NCBI RefSeq assembly: GCF_004745955.1
Contig: NZ_SRLD01000004.1
Coordinates: 108,680 to 172,679, forward strand
DNA from: Hymenobacter elongatus
GTDB taxonomy: Bacteria > Bacteroidota > Bacteroidia > Cytophagales > Hymenobacteraceae
Reading direction: 5' to 3'
DNA: 64,000 nucleotides
In this document: one piece after another, positions 32,474 through 41,258 of the stretch
How positions within the stretch are numbered: position 1 is the stretch's first letter
Layout of the letters: the number at the start of each line of letters is the position of its first letter
The notes under the pieces: model-generated
The model's input: the letters and a program-made list of their open reading frames with translations, nothing else
Databases searched by the model: none
What the model was told of the DNA's origin: nothing
Position numbers and translations under genes: made by a program

Positions 32474-35440
32474 ATGATGAGAAAAGCAGTAGGCGTTGTT
32501 TTGTTTTTTCTGGTTTCGACCTCCTTGTTTGCCCAAACCTACCCTATTTCCGGGCGGGTGGTAGATATCACCGATCAATCGGCCCTCATTGGGGCCAACG
32601 TGCTGCTGACGCGGGTGCCTGACTCGCTCAAAACGGGTTCGGCAGTCGATCCGAACGGCCGCTTCGAGCTGGCGGCAGCCCCCGGCCGCTACATCCTGAC
32701 CGTTTCTTTTTTGGGCTACCAAACCCTGCGGCGGCCCGTGCAGGTAACCTCGGCACCGGTCGCGCTGGGCACGCTGGCCCTGGCTACCAACCAAGTGAAG
32801 CTCGGCGGCGTGGAAGTGGTGGGACAAGCTGCCGCCGCCGTCCAGAAAGGCGACACCAGCCAATACGACTCGCGGGCTTTCAAAACCAATGCCGATGCTA
32901 ACGCCCAGGATTTGATTACCAAAATGCCCGGCGTGGTAGTCACCGATGGGAAAGTGCAGGCTCAGGGCGAGCAGGTGCAGCGTATTCTGGTCGATGGCAA
33001 GGAGTTTTTCGGTAGCGACCCGGATGCCGTGCTTAAGAACCTGCCGGCCGAAGCCATCGACAAAATTCAGGTGTACGACCGGCGCAGCGACCAGTCGCAG
33101 TTCACGGGTTTCAACGACGGCAACACCGACAAAACCATCAACATCGTAACCAAGCCCAGCTTCCGCAATGGGCAGTTTGGGCGCATCGTGGCGGGCTACG
33201 GCCCCGGCGTGGGTGCCGACAAGTACCGCGTCAACGGCAACCTCAACTCGTTTAAGGGAACCCAGCGCTTGTCTATCGTGGCGCAGTCCAATAACGTGAA
33301 CGAGCAGAATTTCGGTACCGACGACCTGCTCGGCGTTATCGGCACCTCGGCCCAGGGCGGCGGCGGTGCCCGGGGCGCGCAAGGCGCGCAGGGCCGTCAG
33401 GGCGGAGGCGGCAACCGGGGCCAGGGCGGCCAGGGAGGCGGCAACGCGGGCAATTTTCTCGTCAATCAGAACAGCGGCATTTCGACCACCCACGCGGTGG
33501 GCCTGAACTACTCCAATACCTGGCGCAAAAAAACCGAGGTACAAGCCAGCTACTTCTTCAACCTGAGCGACAACACCGCCACCACTAGCACCAACCGACT
33601 CTATAACGTACTGACGCGGGACCGGACGCTTGGCTACGACGAAGTATCGGCAGGCACGGCGCGCAACATCAACAACCGCTTCAACCTGCGGCTGGAGCAC
33701 AAATTCGACTCGCTGAACTCCATTTTGTGGCAGCCGCGCGTGACGATGCAGCGCAACACGAGCAACAGCGACCTAAACGGCAGCACGTTTCTAAGCGGTT
33801 TTTCCGACGTGCCCGACAGCACCCAAAGCGGCAACATTAGTCGGTACAACTCGGCCCAGACGGGCATTACCTTCACCAACCAAGTGCTCTACCGGCACCG
33901 TTTTGGCAAGCGCGGCCGCACGTTCTCGCTGGGCCTGAACACGACCTACAACGACCGGAACGCCGACAATTATCTGTATTCCGATAACTTCGACTTCACC
34001 ACCCGCCCGGAGCCGAGCCTGACCCAAACCAACCAGTACTCCCGCCTCGACCAGATTGGCTGGTCATGGAACGGGGCGGCCAACTACACCGAGCCGCTGA
34101 GCCTGAAAAGCCAGCTGCAGCTCAACTATACCATCGGCTACGCGCCCAACGACTCGGACAAAAAGACCTTTAACCTGCTGCCCGAAGAGCAGCGCGAACT
34201 GGTGGAGCAGCTCAGCAACGTGTTTACCAGCCGCTACATCACCAATGCCGGCGGCCTGACGTACCGCTACCAGTTTGAGAAGCTGGAATGGGCCGTGGGC
34301 ACCTCCGTGCAGCACGCCGAGCTGCAAAACGAGCAGGAATTTCCGAGCGTGGCCACCACCAACCGCACCTTTCTGAACGTACTGCCCAACGCGACGCTGC
34401 AGTACCGGTTTTCGCGCCAGCAGAACCTGCGCCTGAACTACCAGGCCCGCACCAACAACCCCAGCATCAACCAGCTGCAGGCGGTGGTCAACAACTCCAA
34501 TCAGCTGCAAATCAGGACCGGCAACCCCGATCTGGCCCAGGAATACTCGCACAACGTGTTTCTGCGCTACTCTTCGTCGCAGCCCGAAACGTCGCGCTCC
34601 TTCTTTGCCCTGCTCGGCGGCTCCTACACCAATAATTTCATTGCCAACAGCACGGAAGTGGTGCGCGAATCGACCACCGTGCCGGGTACCAGCGTAGTGG
34701 TGCCGGCCGGGGGCACCATTACCCGGCCCATCAATCTGAACGAGCAGTACTCGCTGCGCTCCTTCGCCAACTACACGCTCCCGCTGAAGCTCATCAAGTC
34801 GAACCTGAACCTGAACGCCTCGGCCACTTTCAGCCAGACGCCGGGCTTCGTAAACTCCCGGCTCAACTACAACCGCTCCCCCAATTTCGGGTTGGGCGCG
34901 GTGCTGAGCAGCAACATCAGCCCCGAGCTGGACTTCACGCTTTCCTCCAACTCCACCCAGACCTACGCCCGCAACACGGTGCAGAGCCAGAGCAACAGCC
35001 AGTATTTCCGCCAAACCACGGCCCTGCGCCTGAACTGGATTCTGGTGAAGGGCGTCACCCTGCAGTCGGATGTAAACCATGTGGCCTTTCGCGGCCTGAC
35101 GGCGGGCTTCAACCAGAACTTCGTACTCTGGAATGCCAGCCTGGGCAAAAAGCTATTTGCCAAGCAGCAAGCCGAAATCAAGCTCTTCGCCTTCGATTTG
35201 CTGAGCCAGAACAATAGCATTCAGCGCAACATCACGGACGCGTATACGGAAGACGTGCGCACCAACATTCTGCAGCGGTATTTCATGGTGATGTTTACCT
35301 ATAACCTGCGCAACTTCGGGGGAGCCGGTGGCAACGATGCACCCGGCCGCGGCCAGGGCCAGCCCGATGGGCAGCGCCCCGGCATGCGGCCCGATGGCCC
35401 GGGCGCACCGGGTGGTTTCCGGCCCGGTTTCGGAGGCTAG
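32474..35440 (+). CDS. Outer-membrane β-barrel protein with CarboxypepD_reg-like domain (TonB-receptor-like)
   Basis: 988 residues from ATG 32474 (the adjacent ATG 32477 is equally possible). Signal peptide 1-20 (ends SLFAQ). The CarboxypepD_reg-like domain (~22-105) has ISGRVVDITDQSALIGANVLL. The plug-like domain (~110-210) has LITKMPGVVVTDGKVQAQGEQVQRILVDGKEFF in order. The barrel is ~225-945. A Gly/Gln/Arg-rich insert lies at ~295-327 and a Gly/Pro/Arg tail (~947-988) ends the protein. No TonB box is obvious. It matches the 'outer membrane beta-barrel' (OMP_b-brl) group; transport substrate unknown. No SusD partner is adjacent. Confidence 0.9.
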   Translation: MMRKAVGVVLFFLVSTSLFAQTYPISGRVVDITDQSALIGANVLLTRVPDSLKTGSAVDPNGRFELAAAPGRYILTVSFLGYQTLRRPVQVTSAPVALGTLALATNQVKLGGVEVVGQAAAAVQKGDTSQYDSRAFKTNADANAQDLITKMPGVVVTDGKVQAQGEQVQRILVDGKEFFGSDPDAVLKNLPAEAIDKIQVYDRRSDQSQFTGFNDGNTDKTINIVTKPSFRNGQFGRIVAGYGPGVGADKYRVNGNLNSFKGTQRLSIVAQSNNVNEQNFGTDDLLGVIGTSAQGGGGARGAQGAQGRQGGGGNRGQGGQGGGNAGNFLVNQNSGISTTHAVGLNYSNTWRKKTEVQASYFFNLSDNTATTSTNRLYNVLTRDRTLGYDEVSAGTARNINNRFNLRLEHKFDSLNSILWQPRVTMQRNTSNSDLNGSTFLSGFSDVPDSTQSGNISRYNSAQTGITFTNQVLYRHRFGKRGRTFSLGLNTTYNDRNADNYLYSDNFDFTTRPEPSLTQTNQYSRLDQIGWSWNGAANYTEPLSLKSQLQLNYTIGYAPNDSDKKTFNLLPEEQRELVEQLSNVFTSRYITNAGGLTYRYQFEKLEWAVGTSVQHAELQNEQEFPSVATTNRTFLNVLPNATLQYRFSRQQNLRLNYQARTNNPSINQLQAVVNNSNQLQIRTGNPDLAQEYSHNVFLRYSSSQPETSRSFFALLGGSYTNNFIANSTEVVRESTTVPGTSVVVPAGGTITRPINLNEQYSLRSFANYTLPLKLIKSNLNLNASATFSQTPGFVNSRLNYNRSPNFGLGAVLSSNISPELDFTLSSNSTQTYARNTVQSQSNSQYFRQTTALRLNWILVKGVTLQSDVNHVAFRGLTAGFNQNFVLWNASLGKKLFAKQQAEIKLFAFDLLSQNNSIQRNITDAYTEDVRTNILQRYFMVMFTYNLRNFGGAGGNDAPGRGQGQPDGQRPGMRPDGPGAPGGFRPGFGG

Positions 35441-35477
35441 CTTCCCGCTCACTCCAGGCCTGCCGTGTTCCATCAGC

Positions 35478-35510
35478 CGGGGCCCTGACTCTTCCTGAGT
35501 TGGGGCCCCG
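35478..35510 (+). terminator. Terminator-like hairpin after the barrel gene
   Basis: Stem CGGGGCCC / GGGCCCCG extended by ACTC/GAGT, then ATTGGCTTTT. It starts 38 bp after the barrel stop. The T tract is short. Confidence 0.6.
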
Positions 35511-35697
35511 ATTGGCTTTTGACATCCGGGGCGCACTTGCACAGGAGTAGGCAGTGGGCTAAATCGGAGCAGTTGAGGCGTAAAATGGACCCTTTTTAGC
35601 CTTTCTTCTGCCGTATCCCCTGTTTTTTCGCCTACTTTGTAAACGGTAAAATCTGGTGCGCAATAGGATCGAAGCCAGAACTCCCGCTTTGCCTCCT

Positions 35698-37875
35698 ATG
35701 AAACGACTTCTACTCACGCTCCTGTGCGTGCTGCCCCTGCTGGCAACGGCCCAGAGCGTGCCAGTTCCCGCCGACCTTTATTTTGCCGGTTTGCACCTGC
35801 GCCTCACCGATGGCGGGCGGGCCGCCGTGCAGCAAAAAGTGGACGCCATCCGGCGCTACCAGCCCTCGTTCCAGGCCCGCGTGAATCTGGCCGACGCCCA
35901 TTTCCCGCTCATCGACCGGGTGTTTCAAACCGAAGGGGTGCCGCTTGATTTTCGCTACCTCGTGTTGCAGGAAAGCGGCTTGCAGGGCGAAGCCCAGTCG
36001 ATTCACGACGCGGTGGGCTACTGGCAGTTCAAACGCGAATCGGCGACGGAGCTGGGCGTGCTGGTCAACGACGTGGTGGATGAGCGCAAGCACATCGTGG
36101 CCTCGTCGCGGGCGGCGGCTAAGTATTTCCTGCGCAACAACAACACGTTTCACAACTGGCTCAACACCCTGCTCAGCTACAACCTGGGCCTGACTGGTGC
36201 CAAACCCTACGCGCTGCCCACCGATGCCCATGCGACGGAAATGGAAATTTCGGAGCAGACGCACGCCTACATCCTGACGTTTCTGGCGCATAAAGTGGCC
36301 TTTGAGCCCGCCTGTGGTCAAAATCCCAAGCCGCCCATGCTGCTACAGGAGTTCCCGGCCATGGCTGGCCAGCAGCTCACGGCCATGGCGGCTGCGCTGC
36401 ACACCAGCCCCGAGGAGCTGACCAAGCACAACCACTGGCTGCTCAACAGCACGGCCGTGCCGCTCGATAAGGCCTATACCATTCTGGTGCCCGTCACCGA
36501 CCCGCTGCAGCTGACGGCTATGGCCGCCCAGCAGAAAACAACTGCCACGGGCCAGCTACTGCACGAGCCCAAAGTGGATCCACAGAATGCGGAATTCGTG
36601 CAGGTGAATGGCTTGCGGGCCATTATTGCCCTGCCCGGCGACTCGAAAGAAAGTCTGGCCCAGCGTGCCGGCGTGAAAATGCGCCGGTTTATGCAGTACA
36701 ACGACCTGTTCGCCTTTGACAACATCGTTATTGGCCAACCCTATTTCGTACAGAAAAAGCGCGACAAGGCGTCCGTGGAGTACCACGTAGCGCAGCCAGG
36801 AGAAAGTGTAGCGGTAGTATCGCAGAAATACGGCATGCGGGCTAAGGCCATCTGGAGCAAAAACCGCATGCCCCGCAACGAGGAATTGCGGCCGGGCCGC
36901 ATTCTGTGGCTGCAGCATACCCGCCCCAAGGAGGTAGCCATCGAATATGCCAACAGTGAAAACGCGGCGGCTCTGGCAGCTTTCGAGCGGGCCCCGCAGC
37001 CTACGGCGGCCAGTAGTGTAGCGCAGGCCAAACCCGCCCGCAAAAAGGAGAAAGCCAAGGATGAAGCCGAGCCTTACACCGGCACCACAGCGGCTGCAAC
37101 CCGCATTGTGGAGGATGCGACGGACACCGATACCGCCAGTGAAACCCCTAATACAGCCATCGTTACCCAAGCCGACAGCGCGACGGACGACCACATGGAC
37201 AACCTGAACGAGTTGCCCCAGGCCACGGCGGCCGCTCCCGCCAAGCCGGCAATACGGCCTGCCACACCCGTTGCTGAGGCCCCACTGGCACAGAAGCCGC
37301 GCAGCCCGCTACCTGCTACAACTTCGGTTGCCGATGAGCCGCGTGACGAGCCGCTGGCCACCACCTCAGTACCGACGGCGGCTACAGCTTCGACAACAGT
37401 AGCAACGCCAGCTGCTGTTTCAGGGCCAGCCAGCACTCCTACCGCCGCGATAAGCAACCCGGCAGCGGCCAAAACCAGCTTGCCCGCGCTGGCGCCAACT
37501 GCCGCCGTGGAGCCAGTACCAGCCAACGGCCAGCACACGGTGCAAAAAGGCGAGACGCTTTATGCCGTAGCCCGCCGGTATAGCCTGCGGCCGGCTGATT
37601 TGATTGCTTGGAACAGTCTGCCCGCCAGCCCTTCCTTGCGCCTGGGCCAGGTGCTACGCGTGGCCGCGCCGGCTGCAGCTGACACAGCACCACCTGCAGC
37701 TGCAGGGGCGGAAACAACGGTAGAGTTGGTTCGCCATAAGGTAGTTACCGGGGAGTCGATGTACGGCATTGCGCGCAAATATGGCGTGAGTATCAAGCAG
37801 GTACAGGAGTGGAACAACAAGGCTGATTCCAACGTGAAGCTGGGCGAGGTTCTGGTTATCACCCCTGCGAAGTAA
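35698..37875 (+). CDS. Lytic transglycosylase with LysM domains (MltD-like)
   Basis: 725 residues from the ATG at 35698. Signal peptide 1-19. The SLT transglycosylase domain (~65-190) has the catalytic Glu in LVLQESGLQGEAQS and the core DAVGYWQFKRESATELG. LysM repeats lie at ~360-407, ~609-656 (HTVQKGETLYAVARRYSL) and ~677-725 (HKVVTGESMYGIARKYGV), separated by an Ala/Thr/Pro-rich linker (~420-605). It cleaves glycan strands of peptidoglycan in the periplasm. MltD of E. coli has the same order. A TACTTTG box at ~35633 may be its promoter. The LysM gene at 37929 follows after 53 bp. Confidence 0.9.
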   Translation: MKRLLLTLLCVLPLLATAQSVPVPADLYFAGLHLRLTDGGRAAVQQKVDAIRRYQPSFQARVNLADAHFPLIDRVFQTEGVPLDFRYLVLQESGLQGEAQSIHDAVGYWQFKRESATELGVLVNDVVDERKHIVASSRAAAKYFLRNNNTFHNWLNTLLSYNLGLTGAKPYALPTDAHATEMEISEQTHAYILTFLAHKVAFEPACGQNPKPPMLLQEFPAMAGQQLTAMAAALHTSPEELTKHNHWLLNSTAVPLDKAYTILVPVTDPLQLTAMAAQQKTTATGQLLHEPKVDPQNAEFVQVNGLRAIIALPGDSKESLAQRAGVKMRRFMQYNDLFAFDNIVIGQPYFVQKKRDKASVEYHVAQPGESVAVVSQKYGMRAKAIWSKNRMPRNEELRPGRILWLQHTRPKEVAIEYANSENAAALAAFERAPQPTAASSVAQAKPARKKEKAKDEAEPYTGTTAAATRIVEDATDTDTASETPNTAIVTQADSATDDHMDNLNELPQATAAAPAKPAIRPATPVAEAPLAQKPRSPLPATTSVADEPRDEPLATTSVPTAATASTTVATPAAVSGPASTPTAAISNPAAAKTSLPALAPTAAVEPVPANGQHTVQKGETLYAVARRYSLRPADLIAWNSLPASPSLRLGQVLRVAAPAAADTAPPAAAGAETTVELVRHKVVTGESMYGIARKYGVSIKQVQEWNNKADSNVKLGEVLVITPAK

Positions 37876-37928
37876 CTGCCAACTGTATTTTTCGAACGAT
37901 TACCGATTCTTATTTCTCTGCTTTTCGA

Positions 37929-38744
37929 ATGCGTCCCTTTTTTCGAGTTCTCTTATTCACTGGTTTCACGGCGGGCCCTCTGGCGGCCCAGGCGCAGCAG
38001 CCCATTCCGACTCCAACACCAGCTCCGGTCATGGCTCTTTCCGAAGACTCGGTGCGGATAATGTCGGCGCTGGTGCAGACCAGCGTGCGGAAGCTGCGCG
38101 ACATCTACTTCGAGCCCAGCGACACCCACGCCGTACAGCTCATCGAAACAGCCCTTCAGGAAATTCCCGCTTTAAACCAGCGCCTGAGCCGCTACACGGC
38201 CAGCTTGCCCCGTGAGCAGCAGCAGGCCCTGGCCCAGCGGCTACGGCAGCAGCCCTGGCAGATAGAGCTGCAGACCCTGATGCGCAGCCCACAGTTTCGG
38301 AATTTCGACGCCCGGGTAGCCAAAAATCCGGACCTCAAAGCGGCTACGGAGCGGCTGCGGGCATCCGGGTTTGCTGGTACTGCCCGGGTGCCAGCCGCTT
38401 CCACCTCCGCAGCCTCCACTGCCCCAACGGGTACCATTTCGTTGCCAGCCGCCAAGCCGCAGCCTAGCACGGCCCCAGCTCTGGTGCCCAAGCCTGCCAC
38501 GCCAGGAAAAGTAGCAGTTCTACCGACAACGCCGACACCTAAGGTCACGGCCTCTAAGGCGGTGGTGCCAGCCACTAAACCAGTAACTGCTGCTGCCAGC
38601 CAGCACACCGTGCAGAAGGGCGAAACCTTATTCAGTATTTCGCGCCAATATGGGGTCACACCCAGTCAGCTGCAGGCGTGGAATAAAAAGGCCGATGGCG
38701 GCGTAAAAATTGGCGAAAGTATCCTCGTGGTAGCTCCCAAATAG
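37929..38744 (+). CDS. Secreted single-LysM protein
   Basis: 271 residues. Signal peptide 1-23 (ends AQAQQ). Residues ~35-145 form a helical domain (TSVRKLRDIYFEPSDTHAVQL), ~150-225 are a Pro/Ala/Thr-rich linker and ~226-271 form one LysM (HTVQKGETLFSISRQYGV). The LysM is nearly identical in its first half to the second LysM of the preceding transglycosylase. It has no recognisable catalytic domain, so it may be an adaptor or activator of the transglycosylase. The helical domain is also similar in feel to the small secreted protein at 40191 (YFADLSQRLREVYQ pattern), but that is a weak match. Confidence 0.82.
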   Translation: MRPFFRVLLFTGFTAGPLAAQAQQPIPTPTPAPVMALSEDSVRIMSALVQTSVRKLRDIYFEPSDTHAVQLIETALQEIPALNQRLSRYTASLPREQQQALAQRLRQQPWQIELQTLMRSPQFRNFDARVAKNPDLKAATERLRASGFAGTARVPAASTSAASTAPTGTISLPAAKPQPSTAPALVPKPATPGKVAVLPTTPTPKVTASKAVVPATKPVTAAASQHTVQKGETLFSISRQYGVTPSQLQAWNKKADGGVKIGESILVVAPK

Positions 38745-38750
38745 TACTTC

Positions 38751-38806
38751 CACCTAAAGCAAAAAAGGCTGCAGTAGTATTACTGCAGCCTTTTTTGCTT
38801 TAGGTG
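38751..38806. terminator. Bidirectional terminator, 26-bp perfect stem
   Basis: A 26-bp perfect inverted repeat around a GTAT tetraloop, with A and T tracts inside the arms (GCAAAAAAGGCTGCAGTA and its complement). It stands between the convergent LysM and desaturase genes and can serve both. Confidence 0.88.
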
Positions 38807-38818
38807 AAGAATGCTGCG

Positions 38819-39886
38819 TTAAGCCGCCTGCGCCAGCAGCGCAGGCCGCTGAATACGCTGGGTGCGGCTTTTTAGCAATTCTATCACCTCCGCATCGTTC
38901 TGGTACCGCTCTCCTAGGTTCACAAAATGCTTCGCCAGCAAATCGTAGCGCTTAGTCATCAGGTACACGAAGACGTGCAGGAAGTGAATGCCGTCGAACA
39001 CAATGGCAGCATTCTGAGCGTATTGATCCACATTTTGGCGAAAGGATTTCGGATGTTCAGTCCAGTGCAGGGCCGGCTTGAGGTGATGGCTGATGTGGTA
39101 GCCATCGTTCCAGCATTTGTGGTTGTAGGTAGTGTTGATGCAGGTCACGCTGTTGGTGTAGCAGTTGTCAGGCGTATTGGCATCAATAAAGGAATGCTGG
39201 CTCCAGTTGCCCAGCATCATCACCACCCGCGACAGAATAACCGGCAGCACGAACACCGCCAGCGTGGCGGGCAGATTCACGAAGCACAGCCCAAAGGTGA
39301 CGGCGATGTAGAGCAGCTCGCCGCGGAGCAGGCGGGCCCGCAGCGTGCTTTTTTGTTTGCGGCTGAAATAGAGCACCAGCTTGGGAATGCCCAGCAGGAA
39401 AAAGTCGCCGAGGTAGCGCAGAAAGCTCCGCCAGGAGTCGCGCTGGTAGAACATGGTAGAGCTTTGGTCGTCGGGCAGGTTGTTTTCGGGGTGGTGCATG
39501 CCCATGTGGTGAGTGAAGTACGACTCCGGCGTTTGCCCGAACAGCGGCCCGATCACCCAGGGAATGTACTTATTCATGAAGCTATACTTCTGCTTGAACA
39601 GAATCCGGTGGCAAGTGCAGTGCAACATTAGCCCGAACGGCCCTTTGAAGCGGGCGTTGCTCAGAAACAGGTACACGGCCAACACCGCCCACCACGCCCA
39701 GCCTGTGAGGGCCGGCACAAACAGCAGTGCGGCCAGTGGCAGCAGCGTCAGACTTATGTTTAACGTGAGGTAAGCAAACGGCAAATCCCGCTTATCCTGG
39801 ATGTACTTCAAGAGAAATACATCCAGTGACGAGGGATTTTCGACAGCGGTGTATTCCGGGTCGGTGGTGGCGGTAAGGTGTTTCAT
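38819..39886 (-). CDS. Membrane fatty acid desaturase
   Basis: 355 residues from the ATG at 39886; longer in-frame extensions have no support. Three His boxes typical of membrane di-iron desaturases are present: HCTCH (~100), HHMGMHH (~135-141) and HISHH (~265). About four hydrophobic segments (40-80, 175-200, 215-240) place the active site at the cytoplasmic face. It would insert a double bond into an acyl chain or related lipid; the regiochemistry cannot be read from sequence. The C-terminus is a soluble helical tail. Confidence 0.9.
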   Translation of the reverse strand: MKHLTATTDPEYTAVENPSSLDVFLLKYIQDKRDLPFAYLTLNISLTLLPLAALLFVPALTGWAWWAVLAVYLFLSNARFKGPFGLMLHCTCHRILFKQKYSFMNKYIPWVIGPLFGQTPESYFTHHMGMHHPENNLPDDQSSTMFYQRDSWRSFLRYLGDFFLLGIPKLVLYFSRKQKSTLRARLLRGELLYIAVTFGLCFVNLPATLAVFVLPVILSRVVMMLGNWSQHSFIDANTPDNCYTNSVTCINTTYNHKCWNDGYHISHHLKPALHWTEHPKSFRQNVDQYAQNAAIVFDGIHFLHVFVYLMTKRYDLLAKHFVNLGERYQNDAEVIELLKSRTQRIQRPALLAQAA

Positions 39887-40190
39887 GGGGAATCCGGGCG
39901 CTGTTGGCAGCCCACTACGGATGAAGATTCTGGCATACTCACCTGACGGCTGCTGGGGGGCATAATTAAGTGGGAAGGCAACGCCGGCCGGATTAATAAA
40001 TTCCCGGCAGCAGCAGGTCCGGCGGGCTTTTCCTGTTCGGGTAACACGGCCCAAGGTAAGTAGTTCAAACCCGGCATTGGATTGGGCCGCATCATCTGGC
40101 ACTGAAAACCCGGCACCGCTAAAGCCCCAAAGCTCCTCTGGTGTCCGCCCATCGGAACTTCTTGACCACTCGGGCACCTTTGCAGGGCAT

Positions 40191-40664
40191 ATGACAGCCC
40201 TGGAATCTGTGCTTTTCGCCGCGAGCGTGTTTTGCGCCGCCGCTCCCCTCGCCGCCCAGACCCAAACAGCCTCCCCCGGCAAGTTAGTTGCCGCGCCACG
40301 GATCGACAGCAGCCTGGAGGCGCGCGAAAACCAATATTTTGCCGACCTCAGCCAGCGCCTGCGCGAGGTGTACCAAGCCTCTGGCGACGGCCGGGCCATT
40401 GCGCTACTGAGCCATACTATCACGGAATTCCGAGCCCGCAAGAAAGGCCTGCTGGCCGAAGCGGCCCTGCTCGGCCCGATCCGTAGCGCCCCCCGCCAGC
40501 CGCCCGCTATCTGGGTACAGACACGGGAGGCACTGCTAGCCAGCCCGGCCGCCGCTAAAATGCCGGCTCGCCGTCAGCGCAACCCGGCCCTGGAATACGC
40601 TTTTCGGCGTTTTGATGAGGCTCAGCTGACCACGCTGAACCCTCCGAAAACTCCGGTCGAGTAG
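40191..40664 (+). CDS. Small secreted protein, unknown function
   Basis: 157 residues from the ATG at 40191. A signal peptide (ends APLAAQTQ) is followed by a helical stretch ENQYFADLSQRLREVYQASGDGRAIALLSHTI and a basic C-terminal half. No known domain. The -7-like CACCTTTG (40175-40182) ends only 8 bp before the ATG, so the message would be almost leaderless. It faces away from the desaturase across a 300-bp gap. Confidence 0.65.
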   Translation: MTALESVLFAASVFCAAAPLAAQTQTASPGKLVAAPRIDSSLEARENQYFADLSQRLREVYQASGDGRAIALLSHTITEFRARKKGLLAEAALLGPIRSAPRQPPAIWVQTREALLASPAAAKMPARRQRNPALEYAFRRFDEAQLTTLNPPKTPVE

Positions 40665-40732
40665 GCTCCCAGAGTCCTGATTCTACCACTATTGCCCTCA
40701 AACGAAAACGACCCAACGCTTTGCTCGTTTTC

Positions 40733-41066
40733 AGTTTATACATCAAAATCCCTTGCCGGACAATCTTTCTTGGCCGCGCTTTTGGCGGTAACTTTACCCT
40801 TAGGAAGTGCTGGATGTTGAATGCTGAATTGGCCGGCATTCGGCGAATTCACGATTCAGCCCTCACATCCCGGATTTCCCCCGCCATTGCCCGTTTTCTC
40901 GCAACCTGCACTCCCAGTACTCCCTGCTCGACGGCCAGGCCAGCATTTCGGCCCTGATGAAGAAGGCCCGGGCCAACGGGATGCCGGCCGTAGCCCTCAC
41001 CGACCACGGCAACATTTCCGGGGCGTTCAACTTCGTGGCCGAGGCCAACAAGTAAGTACAACGTAA
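40733..41066 (+). pseudogene. Decayed duplicate of dnaE promoter and first ~60 codons
   Basis: This stretch repeats the promoter and 5' end of dnaE (43023-43310) at about 90% identity in the coding part. The shared blocks include AAAATCCCTTGCCG, GGTAACTTTA, CTCGACGGCCAGGCCAGCAT, CGGCCCTGATGAAGAAGGCC and GGGGCGTTCAACTTCGTGGC. The copy has lost the ATG (ATTG), carries small indels before codon 15 and has a 4-bp AAGT duplication after GCCAACAAG that makes a TAA. Homology stops at about 41066. It cannot encode a product. Confidence 0.88.
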
Positions 41067-41258
41067 AGTCGCACCAGTGCGCGGGCGCGTTTATAGGTTT
41101 GGGGGGGGGCAGCTGCAACTGAATTCCAATACTGCCCAACGCAGTATCTCTAGCTTTCGTGGTTCATATTGCATCCGTTTATTTTCATACCACTGCAATG
41201 TGGTATAGCCACACTATATTTCAGCTTTGCAATACCACTTATTTGAGTTGATTGCTAT
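41067..41258. other. Gene-free stretch between dnaE remnant and FG-GAP gene
   Basis: A run of nine G at 41101-41109 is followed by sequence that is visibly more A+T-rich than the surroundings. It contains an ATACCAC-N6-GTGGTAT inverted repeat (41187-41206) and a third ATACCAC half-site at 41232-41238, which may control the gene that starts at 41259. Confidence 0.55.
41187..41206. promoter_or_regulatory. ATACCAC inverted repeat, candidate operator
   Basis: ATACCAC-TGCAAT-GTGGTAT, 7-bp perfect arms, 52 bp before the start at 41259. A further ATACCAC half-site lies at 41232-41238, next to a GCTTTGC stretch that may be part of the promoter. Confidence 0.4.
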
